A stretch of DNA of 64,000 nt from the NCBI GenBank assembly GCA_965208275.1, contig OZ242331.1:3596001-3660000 (forward strand), written 5' to 3'. The DNA is from Bin5 sp022827195. GTDB lineage: Bacteria; Chloroflexota; Anaerolineae; Caldilineales; Caldilineaceae. The notes under the pieces were generated by a model, which was not told the DNA's origin, ran no database searches, and saw only the letters and a program-made list of their open reading frames with translations. Positions within the stretch are counted from its first letter, which is position 1. The number at the start of each line of letters is the position of its first letter. A program made the position numbers and the translations under genes. Shown in pieces: positions 1 to 8,419 of this stretch.

Positions 1-346
1 GGAAGCCGGGATGCTGTTGAAGTCGCTGGATGGCGGACACACATGGCAGTATATGGAAACACCCTGTGCGGGAAAGTCGATTAACGCGCTTTCGTTTCTG
101 CCGCAACGGGACTCTGACCCATTGTTGCTGCTCGGCGCTGCAGACCGCATCTATGTTTCGACCGGCGGCGGCTCTCGGTGGCACGCCTGGGAAGCCGGTC
201 AGACGGTGTTGACGCTGGCTTCGTATGCGGACGGCGCGCAGCGACAATTTGTACTGGCCGGACTGAAGGAGAATGGGATCTTGCGGGGTCAGCCTGAGGG
301 CGCCAGCCGATCCCAACAGGCGCCTGAAAGCAATCGAAAAGACTGA
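1..346 (+). CDS. BNR/YCF48-type beta-propeller protein, C-terminal part
   Basis: The frame is open to the left edge, so only the last ~115 residues are seen. A BNR/Asp-box signature, SLDGGHTW, lies near the left end and a related strand (YVSTGGGSRW) follows about 45 residues later. This pattern is typical of WD40/YVTN-like propellers of the sialidase or photosystem-assembly (YCF48) superfamily. The tail after the last blade is polar and unstructured. The stop is 10 bases before the aldolase start, so the two are probably co-transcribed. No catalytic residues are visible and the substrate is unknown. Confidence 0.6.
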   Translation, partial: EAGMLLKSLDGGHTWQYMETPCAGKSINALSFLPQRDSDPLLLLGAADRIYVSTGGGSRWHAWEAGQTVLTLASYADGAQRQFVLAGLKENGILRGQPEGASRSQQAPESNRKD

Positions 347-356
347 AGGGGGGAGC

Positions 357-1160
357 ATGACGGCGCAGATGATCGACGTAGGCAAACAGATTCGTTACAA
401 CCGCATCGTCAGCCCGGAAACCGGCAAGACTGTGATCGTCCCGCTGGATCATGGCATCATACTTGGGCCTGTCGCCGGCATCGAAGACCCCTCGGAAACT
501 GTGCGCAAGGTCGTCGCCGGAGGAGCGAGCGCGGTCATTTTCAATACGGGTCTGGCGCCCAGCATCTACAGCGCATACATGAACCGTTGCGGCGCGATCT
601 GCAACCTCATCAACAGCATCACCGCTGCCAGCGAGCTTACGTTAATCAGCAGTGTCGAAAACGCCATCCGCAGTGGGGCCGACGCCGTTTCCGTACAGGT
701 CCTGGTCGGTTCACCGCATGAGCGGCATATGCTGAACAATGCCCGCATCGTATCCGACCAGTGTGCGCGCTGGAGCATGCCCCTCCTGGCGATGATGTAC
801 CCGACCGACGAAGCGCTGGCGAAAATGGGAACCGAAGTTGAGCTGCTGGCTGCCCGGGCGGGGGCAGAGCTGGGGGCGGATATCGTCAAGGTCTCCTACA
901 CAGGCGACCAGGACTCATTCCAAGCGCTGGTGAACGCGTGTCCCAGGCCGGTCGTGATCGCGGGCGGCCCGAAAAAGGAGACAATACGCGCCGCGCTTGA
1001 AATGGTTGAAGACGCCATCGCCTGCGGCGCGGCGGGGGTTGCCCTGGGGCGGAATGTCTGGCAGAATCCCGATCCTGTCAGGATGACCGCCGCCCTGGTC
1101 GATATCATTCAACACGGCAAGAAGGTAGCCGAACTACAGCTTCCGGCCGCATGGTTGTAA
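357..1160 (+). CDS. class I aldolase, DhnA/LsrF (DeoC-like) family
   Basis: 267-residue cytoplasmic TIM-barrel aldolase. It has the family N-terminal motif VPLDHGI (Asp31-His32), the probable Schiff-base lysine in DIVKVSYTGD (Lys178) and a phosphate-binding end VVIAGGPKK plus GVALGRNVW. Known relatives are archaeal-type fructose-bisphosphate aldolase, LsrF (autoinducer-2 phosphate thiolysis) and 2-amino-3,7-dideoxyheptulosonate synthase; sequence alone does not choose among them. The ATG at 357 is preferred over an upstream in-frame start at 273 because GGGGGGAG sits just upstream and homology starts here. A sugar-phosphate role fits the neighbouring hydroxyacid dehydrogenase. Confidence 0.85.
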   Translation: MTAQMIDVGKQIRYNRIVSPETGKTVIVPLDHGIILGPVAGIEDPSETVRKVVAGGASAVIFNTGLAPSIYSAYMNRCGAICNLINSITAASELTLISSVENAIRSGADAVSVQVLVGSPHERHMLNNARIVSDQCARWSMPLLAMMYPTDEALAKMGTEVELLAARAGAELGADIVKVSYTGDQDSFQALVNACPRPVVIAGGPKKETIRAALEMVEDAIACGAAGVALGRNVWQNPDPVRMTAALVDIIQHGKKVAELQLPAAWL

Positions 1161-1274
1161 GGCCCTGCTTGTCGACTCGTTGTCAACATCCGGCGTCGAG
1201 CAGCAGGGAACCTTTTCCGAACGGCCGCCGCGATCCGTATTCCAATTCCCACTGATCAAAGAAAGGTTCCAACA

Positions 1275-2246
1275 ATGCGAGTCCTCTTCCTTCCTTACGA
1301 TCCCGAATATCACTACTACTGGTACAACGGCTTTGTCGAAGCGCTAGACGATCGCTTCCCGCTTGAAATGTTCGATCCCGACAAACCGATGGCGCCGCAG
1401 TTCGAAGGCATCGGCGTGGTCGTCACCTGCTCGCAGTTCGACAATGGAATGATCGACGCGGGGCTCAAAGCCGGCGTGAAGCTGTGGCAGGTTCTCTCGG
1501 TCGGCATCGATCACTGGGACGTGCCCTACATCCTTGAAAAGGGGATGCCTTTCGCCAACACACCCGGCCCGTTCAGCGCCATCGCCCTGGCCGAGCACGC
1601 ACTTTCTCTGATGTTCCTGATCGCCAAGAACCACAACACGTCGCAGGCGAACATGCGCGCCGAATTCTTCAGCCTGCCGCTGAACGACGAGCTGGCGGGC
1701 AAGAAGCTGGGCATCATCGGGCTGGGCGCGAGCGGGCGGGAGCTGGCCAAGCGCGCGCACGCCCTGGGCATGGAGATCATGGCGATCGACGTCGCCGACA
1801 TCCCTCAGTCGGTGCGCGACGAGCACCATGTCTCGTTTTTCGGCGGTGCGAGCGAGATGGCGCACGTGATCGCGCAGGCCGACTATCTTTCGCTGCACAC
1901 GCCGAACACGGCCGAAACGCGTCATATGATCGGAAAGGAACAGTTCGAGTTGATGAAGTCGTCCGCGGTGCTGATCAACGTCGCGCGCGGGCTGCTTGTG
2001 GATGAGGACGCGCTGGTGGAGGCGTTACAATCCGGGCAGATCCGGGGCGCGGGTCTGGACGCGTTCGCGGTCGAGCCGCTTTCCAGCTCGCACCCGCTGC
2101 TGCAGATGGACAACGTCTACTGCACGCCGCACGTTGCCGGCGTGACCAGGGAGACCGCGCAGCGCCGCGGCGAGGCGGCGGCGAACAACGTCGATCGGGT
2201 CTCCAAAGGGCTGGAGCCGTTGCATCTGATTACGTCTGTGGATTGA
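1275..2246 (+). CDS. D-isomer-specific 2-hydroxyacid dehydrogenase
   Basis: 323-residue NAD(P)-dependent oxidoreductase of the D-2-hydroxyacid dehydrogenase family, which interconverts 2-keto and D-2-hydroxy acids. Visible are the Rossmann motif GLGASG (149-154) and the catalytic set Arg238 (NVARGL), Glu267 (AVEPL) and His286 (TPHVAG). The N-terminal substrate domain (LPYDPEY...) resembles a second copy at 39335-40318. A fragment of another copy lies at 2968-3072. Exact substrate (glyoxylate, hydroxypyruvate, sugar acid or other) cannot be told. A moderate AAAGG ribosome site precedes the ATG. Confidence 0.9.
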   Translation: MRVLFLPYDPEYHYYWYNGFVEALDDRFPLEMFDPDKPMAPQFEGIGVVVTCSQFDNGMIDAGLKAGVKLWQVLSVGIDHWDVPYILEKGMPFANTPGPFSAIALAEHALSLMFLIAKNHNTSQANMRAEFFSLPLNDELAGKKLGIIGLGASGRELAKRAHALGMEIMAIDVADIPQSVRDEHHVSFFGGASEMAHVIAQADYLSLHTPNTAETRHMIGKEQFELMKSSAVLINVARGLLVDEDALVEALQSGQIRGAGLDAFAVEPLSSSHPLLQMDNVYCTPHVAGVTRETAQRRGEAAANNVDRVSKGLEPLHLITSVD

Positions 2247-2298
2247 ACGCGGCTTACGAACGGGTTGCAATGCGGACCGCGGGCGGGCGGGGACTTGG

Positions 2299-2950
2299 TT
2301 AGTGGTCGTTGAGCACGGTCAGAGCGGTCAATCTGCGCGTCGCGCGCTCCCGGCCCTCTTCTTCAACCCGCACCCACAGTTCGTAGGCGCCGGGCGATAA
2401 ACGCTCCGGCACATGTACTGCCGTGTAGATCGGAGAGATTCCACCTTCGGCCCAGTGTTCGGTATGGAAGATTGTCAACAGGTCTGAATTGGCGCGCGGT
2501 GACGACTTCTCCGTCAGCGCTTGTCAGATCGGTTGTGATATTCAGAACAGGGTTGTCCCTCATCCATGTCGTGTAGGAGTCGTTGATGCGGCTAACAAGC
2601 AGGTTAAGCCGTACACGCATCCAATCCCCCGCTTTCAACTGTTCCCTGTCTACCGCGTAACATACCATTGTAAGACCGCCGTAAGGAAAGAGGTCCAGCT
2701 TCTTCTCCCGTTCTATCATTGGCGGAGGGTCGAGGACATGCTGGAGGACAGAGACAGGCTTGCCGCTGCGGGCGAAGTTACGCGTATGGCTGTAGGTGAT
2801 ATAGGCCTCGTCGATCGCCAGAGTGAAGACGTACACGGCCGCGACGATCACCGCCGCGCCCGCCGCGAAGTCGGAGGTCAAGAGCAACAGAAACAGGGTG
2901 CCGGTTGAATTGGAGACGATTACAACTCTTCGCCTCGTACCAGCCGGCGA
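2299..2950 (-). pseudogene. decayed membrane protein, C-terminal part, frameshifted
   Basis: Reading leftwards from about 2950, one frame encodes a transmembrane stretch (TLFLLLLTSDFAAGAAVIVA) and then a beta-rich domain. Near 2495 the frame must shift by one base; the new frame continues EHWAEGGISPIYTAVHVPE and ...LSPGAYELWVRVEEEG to a TAA at 2301-2299. The end resembles the end of the glycosyltransferase at 4137-6383 (PPGEYELRLIVYD), so this is probably the tail of a paralogous membrane glycosyltransferase. The frame meets a TAG at 2953-2951 on its 5' side. No intact start or N-terminal catalytic part is present. Confidence 0.55.
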
Positions 2951-2967
2951 CTAAACCGTTGACCGGC

Positions 2968-3072
2968 GCCGCCCGCGGGCTGCTGCTGGATGAAGATGCG
3001 CAGGTGGAGGCGCTGCAGATCGGACCGATCAGGAGAGCTGTTGAGGACGGGTTCGAATTCGAGCCGTCGCAA
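2968..3072 (+). pseudogene. fragment of a D-2-hydroxyacid dehydrogenase gene
   Basis: About 35 codons read AARGLLLDEDAQVEALQIG and then PIRRAVEDGFEFEP. This matches the catalytic-Arg-to-Glu segment of the intact dehydrogenase at 1275-2246 (VARGLLVDEDALVEALQSG...). Neither the coenzyme domain nor the His segment follows. It is therefore a truncated duplicate or relic left between decayed genes and the insertion sequence. Confidence 0.6.
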
Positions 3073-3165
3073 CTGGTCAGATCAGCAGGCGAAGACAGGC
3101 GCTTTGGAGCCTACTCGGGAGGGTTGAGCGGGTAGCGATTCTTGCTCGCCACTTGCCACGATTCG

Positions 3166-3943
3166 CTAGGGATCGTTGACATTTCGTTCGAGCCAGATCA
3201 GTGTAGAAGCAAGATGCAAGAAAGCCATGAAACGCCGTGCCAGTTTTTCATTGCGGGTGAAATTGCGTCGATACCACTTGATTCTGTTGATGAAGCGTTC
3301 GACGATGTTGCGCTTTTTGTAGCGAAGGCGGTCGTAGCCCCGCGGTTGCTTGCGATAGCGGCGAGAAGGGATGAACAGCTCGACCTGTCTGGCTGTTAGC
3401 AGTTCTCGCAGCGGGTCGGAACTGTAGCCTTTATCGGCAATGACAGCGTCAAAATGGAAAGGTGCGAGCAACGATTCAGCCTGGGAAAGGTCATGGCGTT
3501 CACCACCAGTCAATATGAACTGTAAGGGGAAGCCAAGCGCATCGACGAGGAGATGAATCTTGCTGCTGAAGCCACCCCGGCTCCGTCCTAGGCACTGGTC
3601 GCGCTGGCGCCCCTTTTTTGGAGCCGCCCGCGGCGCACATGTGGACGCGTACAGCTGTACTGTCGGGCATGACCGCTGCCAAGTCGGGGTCTTGCGCGAA
3701 CTGTTTGAACATGTCGGCCCAAACACCGTTCTCTTCCCAGTGTGGGTAGCGTTTGAAGACACTGTTCCACTTGCCAAGGTCGGCTGGCAGTTCACGCCAC
3801 TGTGCGCCGGTGCGCAGAATCCAGTGAACTGCTTCGACGAAACGGCGACACCTGTCCTCCTGCCCCGCATAGGCACGAGGGTGTCCTTGCAGAAATGCGT
3901 ACAGTTTCTGCCACTGATGGTCGGCAAGCTTATAGGTAGACAT
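3166..3943 (-). CDS. IS5-family DDE transposase, made by +1 frameshift
   Basis: Frame A starts at ATG 3943 (MSTYKLADHQW) with the N-terminal domain and the first catalytic Asp (MPDSTAVRVHM). Frame B carries DKGYSSDPL (second Asp) and VERFINRIKWYRR (Glu), ending at TAG 3168-3166. At the run A6G4 (opposite strand of about 3611-3620, in GGCTCCAAAAAAGGGGCG) the reading must move by +1 (or -2) to join them. Slippery A/G runs at this place are known in IS427-group elements. The product of about 258 residues would be a full-length transposase. Alternatively the element is inactivated by an indel in the run. Confidence 0.75.
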
Positions 3944-3993
3944 CCTACTTTTGTCGCCACTTTGACAGAATCCTTCAAACGTCAACGAGACCT
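3168..3993 (-). mobile_element. IS5-family (IS427-like) insertion sequence, ~826 bp
   Basis: The element is bounded by imperfect inverted repeats: AGGGATCGTTGACATTT at 3168-3184 and, on the opposite strand, AGGTCTCGTTGACGTTT ending at 3993 (14 of 17 positions match). Its single transposase is split across two frames. Length and domain order fit the IS427 group. I could not find a convincing target duplication (left flank GCT, right flank GAT), so exact ends may be off by a few bases. It sits between two decayed genes. Confidence 0.75.
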
Positions 3994-4136
3994 GATCGAC
4001 CGCTACCCCCGCTTGTGCCCTCTCCTGTACGCAGGATGCATTGCATTCGCTTCTTTCCCCCCTGTGAATCGTCAAGGAAATCAAGGCGGCGTCGATCCGC
4101 CTCTTTACCTATCCCCGTCCTCACAAATATAGGCCC

Positions 4137-6383
4137 GTGGCCGCCGATGCGAGGATGGGAGACAGTTTTCCTCTAGTGCCTGAAATGGAATCTTCCGAAG
4201 AACTCCCGGCAGACTCTTCACCTCTGAGACGAGTACTATCCAGTCGGCCCCGACTGGCAGTCTGGGGAGTGCTCATCCTATTGGCCTTTGCCGTCGTGAT
4301 GTTGCGTTTCCATCGCATCGCTGAACTCCCGCCCGGCCTCCACGTCGATGCAGGGGCAAATGGAGCCGATGCTCTAGAGGTGTTGCAAGGAAGACACGCC
4401 CTGTTCTTCCCTGAAAAGAACAATGGGCGCGAATGGCTGGGCATCTATCCGATAGCGCTGACTGTATCCCTCATGGGCCGGACAGAACTGGCCGTTCGCT
4501 TGCCCACGATTCTGGCCGGCGTGAGCGCAATCTTTGCTGTTTTCTGGCTTGGCCGGCTGCTCTTCGGGAAAGACGAGAGCGGGCGGGACAGTCCGTGGCG
4601 AGGTCTCGTGATCGGTGGAGTTGCAGCAGGCCTTCTGGTGGTATCCACGAATCATACCGTTCTTGGGCGCACGGCGAACACGGCTCAGCCCGTTATGCTG
4701 TTTCTTTGCTTGTCTTTGGCTCTTTTCCAGTGGGGCTGGGGGCGACGAGCAAGCTCTCGCGGCTCCTGGTGGCGCATCGTCCTCGCGGGCGCGTGCGCCG
4801 GCCTGTTGCTGCACACTTATGTACCCGCGCGCTTTACACCCTTCCTATACATCCTTTTCTCCCTGAGTTTCTTATGGCCTGTTCGCCTTGTTTCCTGGGG
4901 CAGTATGCGCGCCGAACTGCCTTGGTTGCTTGCCTTCTGGGGCGCTTACGGGCTCGTGGCCGCACCTATGCTCATCCACTTTGCCCTCAATCCTGAGCAT
5001 CTGTTCCTCCGCAGCAAGTCACTTTGGCTTTTTGATCCCGGTCTCAATCAGGGCGAGCCATTTTGGCTCTATCTTCAAAATGTTTGGGGTTATCTGAAGA
5101 TTTTCGGTATCCGCGGTGACCCGGATTGGCGGAGCAACTTTGCCAGCCGACCCATGCTAAACGTATGGGAAGCGGCTTTCTTCTGGCTAGGCGTTTGTGT
5201 GGCAGCGCGGCGTTGGAGGCTCCCCGAGTATCGTCTGCTGCTCATCTGGTTGGGGGTGATGCTATTGCCTGCAACACTAGCCGTAGATCACTTTCCTCTT
5301 CCTAACACGACTCGCATGATTGGAGCTGTGCCGGCAATCTATCTGCTCTTGGGAGTCGGCGTCTGGGAGGCGGCAAAGTTTCTGAAAAAGGGCTTCTTCT
5401 CAAGACATGACACCGGATATGCTGTCGTTGCGGGAGTCGTCGTTGGTGGCATGATACTGGTACAGGGTGTGGTCACTTACCTCACCTATTTCCAGAAGTG
5501 GGCGGACGCGCCCGAAATCCGAAGCGAATACGAATTCGAGTGGTCAATCCTGACAAAGTATCTGAATGCGCAGCCGCACAACCCCGCAACGGCTTTCCTG
5601 ATCCCAGACGGCCAGCGGCAACAGCCACTCAAAGCAGGGTTTCGAAGTCATACTTTCGACTATCTGTATCAAGGCGAGACGCCTGCCTATCTCTTTCATA
5701 CTGCAATGCCCGACTTTGCGAATAGAATCCAGTCGACAATGCTCGCAGTTGACGACCTCTCCACCGTAAATGTCGTAGAGTGGAACCTGAAATCCGTCTG
5801 GACTGGCGATGAATACGAACGCTTCGCTTTTCTTCTCGGTAAATACGGCCAATACCGTGATAGCGAAGATCTCGGCAGTTTCCGAGTCCACCGTTATACA
5901 GATGTCTCCCTGAGCACTCCCTGGAAACCCTATGAATTTTTGGAGCCTCTGCACGTCGTCTATGACGGTGGCATAGAATTGCTGGCGGTTGCCTTGGGTC
6001 GTGGACAGGACCAGCTATCGATTGAGGAACCAATTCTTATTCGAAAGTCGCGAAACATATGGACAGTCCTGCAATGGCAGACGGCGCATGATTTGAACAT
6101 CGAATACTCAGTTTCCCTTCGACTGCGAAACGCTGAGTCGCCCGAGGTCTATCTCAAGGATCTGCTCTTGTGGAAGACGGATCACACCGTCACCGGCGAC
6201 GGGGGCCCTGCTGAACAGTTCGATACCTGGATCCACTTGGACATTCCTGCCGATATCCCGCCGGGCGAGTACGAACTGAGGCTCATTGTCTACGACACCA
6301 AGACCCTCAAGCCCACCGTTGAAATGGAAGTCTGGGAGCCGGAAAGGACACTGGCAATCCTCCGGGTAGTGGCCGCACCTTGA
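4137..6383 (+). CDS. GT39/ArnT-like polytopic membrane glycosyltransferase
   Basis: 748 residues. The N-terminal half holds about 10-12 membrane segments. The first loop after helix 1 has the motif LPPGLHVDAGANG, placing an acidic residue where PMT/ArnT-type (GT-C) enzymes bind lipid-linked sugar. Next come the usual REWLGIYPIAL and RLPTILAGV segments. Residues ~470-748 are soluble and beta-rich (PPGEYELRLIVYD) and probably extracytoplasmic. The likely role is transfer of a sugar from a polyprenyl phosphate to surface glycans; the acceptor is unknown. Start GTG 4137 is uncertain; ATG 4155 or 4185 are alternatives. It lies directly downstream of an insertion sequence. Confidence 0.75.
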   Translation: MAADARMGDSFPLVPEMESSEELPADSSPLRRVLSSRPRLAVWGVLILLAFAVVMLRFHRIAELPPGLHVDAGANGADALEVLQGRHALFFPEKNNGREWLGIYPIALTVSLMGRTELAVRLPTILAGVSAIFAVFWLGRLLFGKDESGRDSPWRGLVIGGVAAGLLVVSTNHTVLGRTANTAQPVMLFLCLSLALFQWGWGRRASSRGSWWRIVLAGACAGLLLHTYVPARFTPFLYILFSLSFLWPVRLVSWGSMRAELPWLLAFWGAYGLVAAPMLIHFALNPEHLFLRSKSLWLFDPGLNQGEPFWLYLQNVWGYLKIFGIRGDPDWRSNFASRPMLNVWEAAFFWLGVCVAARRWRLPEYRLLLIWLGVMLLPATLAVDHFPLPNTTRMIGAVPAIYLLLGVGVWEAAKFLKKGFFSRHDTGYAVVAGVVVGGMILVQGVVTYLTYFQKWADAPEIRSEYEFEWSILTKYLNAQPHNPATAFLIPDGQRQQPLKAGFRSHTFDYLYQGETPAYLFHTAMPDFANRIQSTMLAVDDLSTVNVVEWNLKSVWTGDEYERFAFLLGKYGQYRDSEDLGSFRVHRYTDVSLSTPWKPYEFLEPLHVVYDGGIELLAVALGRGQDQLSIEEPILIRKSRNIWTVLQWQTAHDLNIEYSVSLRLRNAESPEVYLKDLLLWKTDHTVTGDGGPAEQFDTWIHLDIPADIPPGEYELRLIVYDTKTLKPTVEMEVWEPERTLAILRVVAAP

Positions 6384-6713
6384 ATATGAGCGACCTGATT
6401 TGGAACTCTGCTGGATGCCGATTCGACCGGCAGACAAGAGACACACAAGGTTTCGTTGACATTTTGGGAAGGCCGTACGAAATTCAACAAGGACAGAAGG
6501 TCTGCAGGCCTATTCGGGATGGTTTTCGCTTGAATCTTGTTGTAGACACAACCTTTCGATCCGCGAAGCCACGCGAAGGGGCGCGAAGAGTACCTTTCTT
6601 TGTTCCAGGGAGGGCAACAGAGGGACACGAAGGGCACACAAAGGAGCAACGACCAGGGCACCCACAAGAGGTGCCCCTACGGCCGGGATGGCTGGTTGAA
6701 ACGTCAACGAACC
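6384..6713. other. intergenic region with hairpin repeat and IS-end-like sequence
   Basis: No credible gene. It contains TCGTTGACATTT at 6453-6464, identical over 12 bases to the left end of the insertion sequence at 3168. There are also purine-rich GCGAAG/ACACGAAGG repeats and the hairpin at 6656-6682. Convergent genes end on both sides, so the hairpin may serve as a terminator. Confidence 0.6.
6656..6682. repeat. hairpin repeat GGGCACC-CACAAGA-GGTGCCC
   Basis: Seven-base arms GGGCACC and GGTGCCC enclose CACAAGA and are followed by CTACGG. A second member with changed but compensating stem bases lies at 30947-30973 (GGGCAGGC/GCCTGCCC). The conserved CACAAG and CCCT(A/C)CGG parts suggest a small interspersed repeat family. 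Confidence 0.6.
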
Positions 6714-7559
6714 CTAGCCACTATCCACTGCTTTTCTGACTTCGCGGTCGCTGACGGTTACTTTGGGGCCCTGGCCGAGCTCGATGCCGCCGGTGAGGGG
6801 CAGTTCGGCGCCGGTGATGAAGCTGGCGGCGTCGCTGGCCAGAAAGAGGCAGAGATTGCCGGCCTCCTCGATCGTCCCGCTGCGCCCGGTCCACTGCCAT
6901 GTCTCGACAAAGTCATGGAAGGCCTGGCCGTTCTCCATGCCGGCTTCAAAGTCGAGCCGGCTCTGGGTGAGGATGTTGCCGGGGAGGATGGCGTTCACGC
7001 GCACGCCGTGCTCGGCTTCGTCGATCGCGAGCGCTTTGGTGAGGCCGTGGACGCCGCCCTTGGAGGCGCAGTAGGTTGTGGCGTGCCACTGGCCGACCGC
7101 GCCGACGATGCTGCCCAGGTTGATGATGCTGCCGCGCGTTTGGCGCAGATGGGGGAGCGCGTACTTGCAGGCGGCGAAGACGCTGACCAGGTTCATCTCC
7201 AGCATTTGCCTGAACGCTTCGACAGAGAAGCCGTCGATCGGCTGGTGCGGAGGGTGCTGACCGGCGTTGTTGATGAGGCAGTCCAGGCGTCCGAAGCGGG
7301 CCGCGGTCCGCTCGATGACGCGCTCGATCTGTTCGGGCCGGCGCACGTCGCACGGCTCGAAGTGGCAGGTTCCCGGCCCGGCCGCGGCCAGTTCTGCGGC
7401 GAGCGCGCGGCCGGTCTCCTCGTCGATGTCGCAGATGACGACGCTTGCGCCGGCGCGCACAAAGACGCGTGCGCAGCCCGAGCCGATGCCCTTGCTGCCG
7501 CCGGTGATCAGGGTGGCCTTGTCAATTCTGTCGGCGAAAGGGGCTGTGTTCTCCGCCAT
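6714..7559 (-). CDS. SDR-family NAD(P)-dependent oxidoreductase
   Basis: 281-residue classical short-chain dehydrogenase. It shows the cofactor motif TGGSKGIGSG near residue 19, NNAG near 95, and the catalytic Ser (LGSIVG) with YCASK (Tyr-x-x-x-Lys) near 165. The last codons (KAVDSG and stop) run into a heptad-type repeat (AGTGGATAGTGGCTA), so the C-terminus may have been reshaped by the repeat. It is the last gene of the operon with a ribose-type ABC importer, RraA-like and Ldh-type enzymes, so it probably oxidises a sugar or polyol. Confidence 0.85.
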   Translation of the reverse strand: MAENTAPFADRIDKATLITGGSKGIGSGCARVFVRAGASVVICDIDEETGRALAAELAAAGPGTCHFEPCDVRRPEQIERVIERTAARFGRLDCLINNAGQHPPHQPIDGFSVEAFRQMLEMNLVSVFAACKYALPHLRQTRGSIINLGSIVGAVGQWHATTYCASKGGVHGLTKALAIDEAEHGVRVNAILPGNILTQSRLDFEAGMENGQAFHDFVETWQWTGRSGTIEEAGNLCLFLASDAASFITGAELPLTGGIELGQGPKVTVSDREVRKAVDSG

Positions 7560-7600
7560 CTGTTTCGTCCGGTGTCAAAAGAATGGCTAACTTCGGCCGC

Positions 7601-8368
7601 TCACTGAAGGTAGGCTGCACCGCGCACGATCAAGCTCTCAATATCCTCCAGGGTTGAGTCCTCGACGTCGAGCACGCCCTGTCTTTCGCCGCCCTTGAGC
7701 ACCATCACCCGATCCCCGATAGCGAGGACATCGGAGATGCGGTGGGTGATGAGGATGATCGAAATGCCCTGATCGCGCAGCCCGGCCATGAGGTCGAGCA
7801 GTGTGTTGGCCTCCTTCACACCGAGGGCGGCGGTCGGCTCGTCCATGATCAGTATCCTGGCATCGAAGCCGATCGCGCGCGCGACGGCCACCATCTGGCG
7901 CTGGCCGCCGGACATTCTCTCGACCAGCAGCTTGGATGAACTGATGTTTATGCGCAGCCGGTCAAGCAGGGCCTGCGACTCTTCCTCCATCCTCTTCCTG
8001 TTGAGAAAGGTGATGCCGAGGATGCGCCTGGTGTACTCGCGCCCGGTGAAGACATTGGCCGCCACGTCCAGGTTGTTGAATACGGCCAGGTCCTGGTAGA
8101 TCATCGCCAAGCCCAGCGCCTGGGCGTCGCGCGGATTGCGCAGCTCGGCCTTCTCGCCCTCGATGAAGATTTCGCCCGCGTCGGGGATTACGGAGCCAAA
8201 GAGCGTCTTCATCAGCGTGGATTTGCCGGCCGCGTTGTCTCCGACCAGCCCCAGCAGCTCGCCGCGCCTCAACTCCAGGTCGACATCATTCAGCGCCTGG
8301 ACGGTGCCGAATGTCTTGGAGATTCCCCGCATCTCGACCACGTGCTCGTTGCTCATAGGCGTACTCAC
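7601..8368 (-). CDS. ribose-type sugar ABC transporter, ATP-binding protein (single domain)
   Basis: 255 residues with one nucleotide-binding domain: Walker A GDNAAGKST, signature MSGGQRQ, Walker B ILIMDEPTA and switch His (THRIS). Most RbsA/XylG proteins of this importer class are tandem ~500-residue duplications. A single domain points to the FrcA-like subtype that works as a homodimer. The Walker A carries Ala-Ala where Gly-Ala is usual. It lies between the binding protein (with the palindrome at 8379-8410) and the SDR. Confidence 0.88.
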   Translation of the reverse strand: MSTPMSNEHVVEMRGISKTFGTVQALNDVDLELRRGELLGLVGDNAAGKSTLMKTLFGSVIPDAGEIFIEGEKAELRNPRDAQALGLAMIYQDLAVFNNLDVAANVFTGREYTRRILGITFLNRKRMEEESQALLDRLRINISSSKLLVERMSGGQRQMVAVARAIGFDARILIMDEPTAALGVKEANTLLDLMAGLRDQGISIILITHRISDVLAIGDRVMVLKGGERQGVLDVEDSTLEDIESLIVRGAAYLQ

Positions 8369-8378
8369 TGGTGATTTG

Positions 8379-8410
8379 AGGAACGGGAAGGGCGCGCCCT
8401 TCCCGTTCCT
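8379..8410. promoter_or_regulatory. 32-bp perfect palindrome after the binding-protein gene
   Basis: AGGAACGGGAAGGGCG is followed directly by its exact reverse complement. In the leftward transcript it forms a 16-bp stem 10 nt after the binding-protein stop and before the ATPase gene. There is no U tract. In ABC operons such hairpins commonly protect the 3' end of binding-protein mRNA or cause partial termination, which favours excess binding protein (inferred here). Confidence 0.6.
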
Positions 8411-8419
8411 GCGCGTTTC

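Noticed and set aside
2495..2500. programmed frameshift in the membrane-protein remnant
   Set aside because: No slippery run, no start, and an upstream TAG; a decayed gene fits better.
3166..3993. target-site duplication of the IS
   Set aside because: Flanking triplets GCT and GAT (or CTA and TGA with ends shifted by one) do not match, so none is reported.
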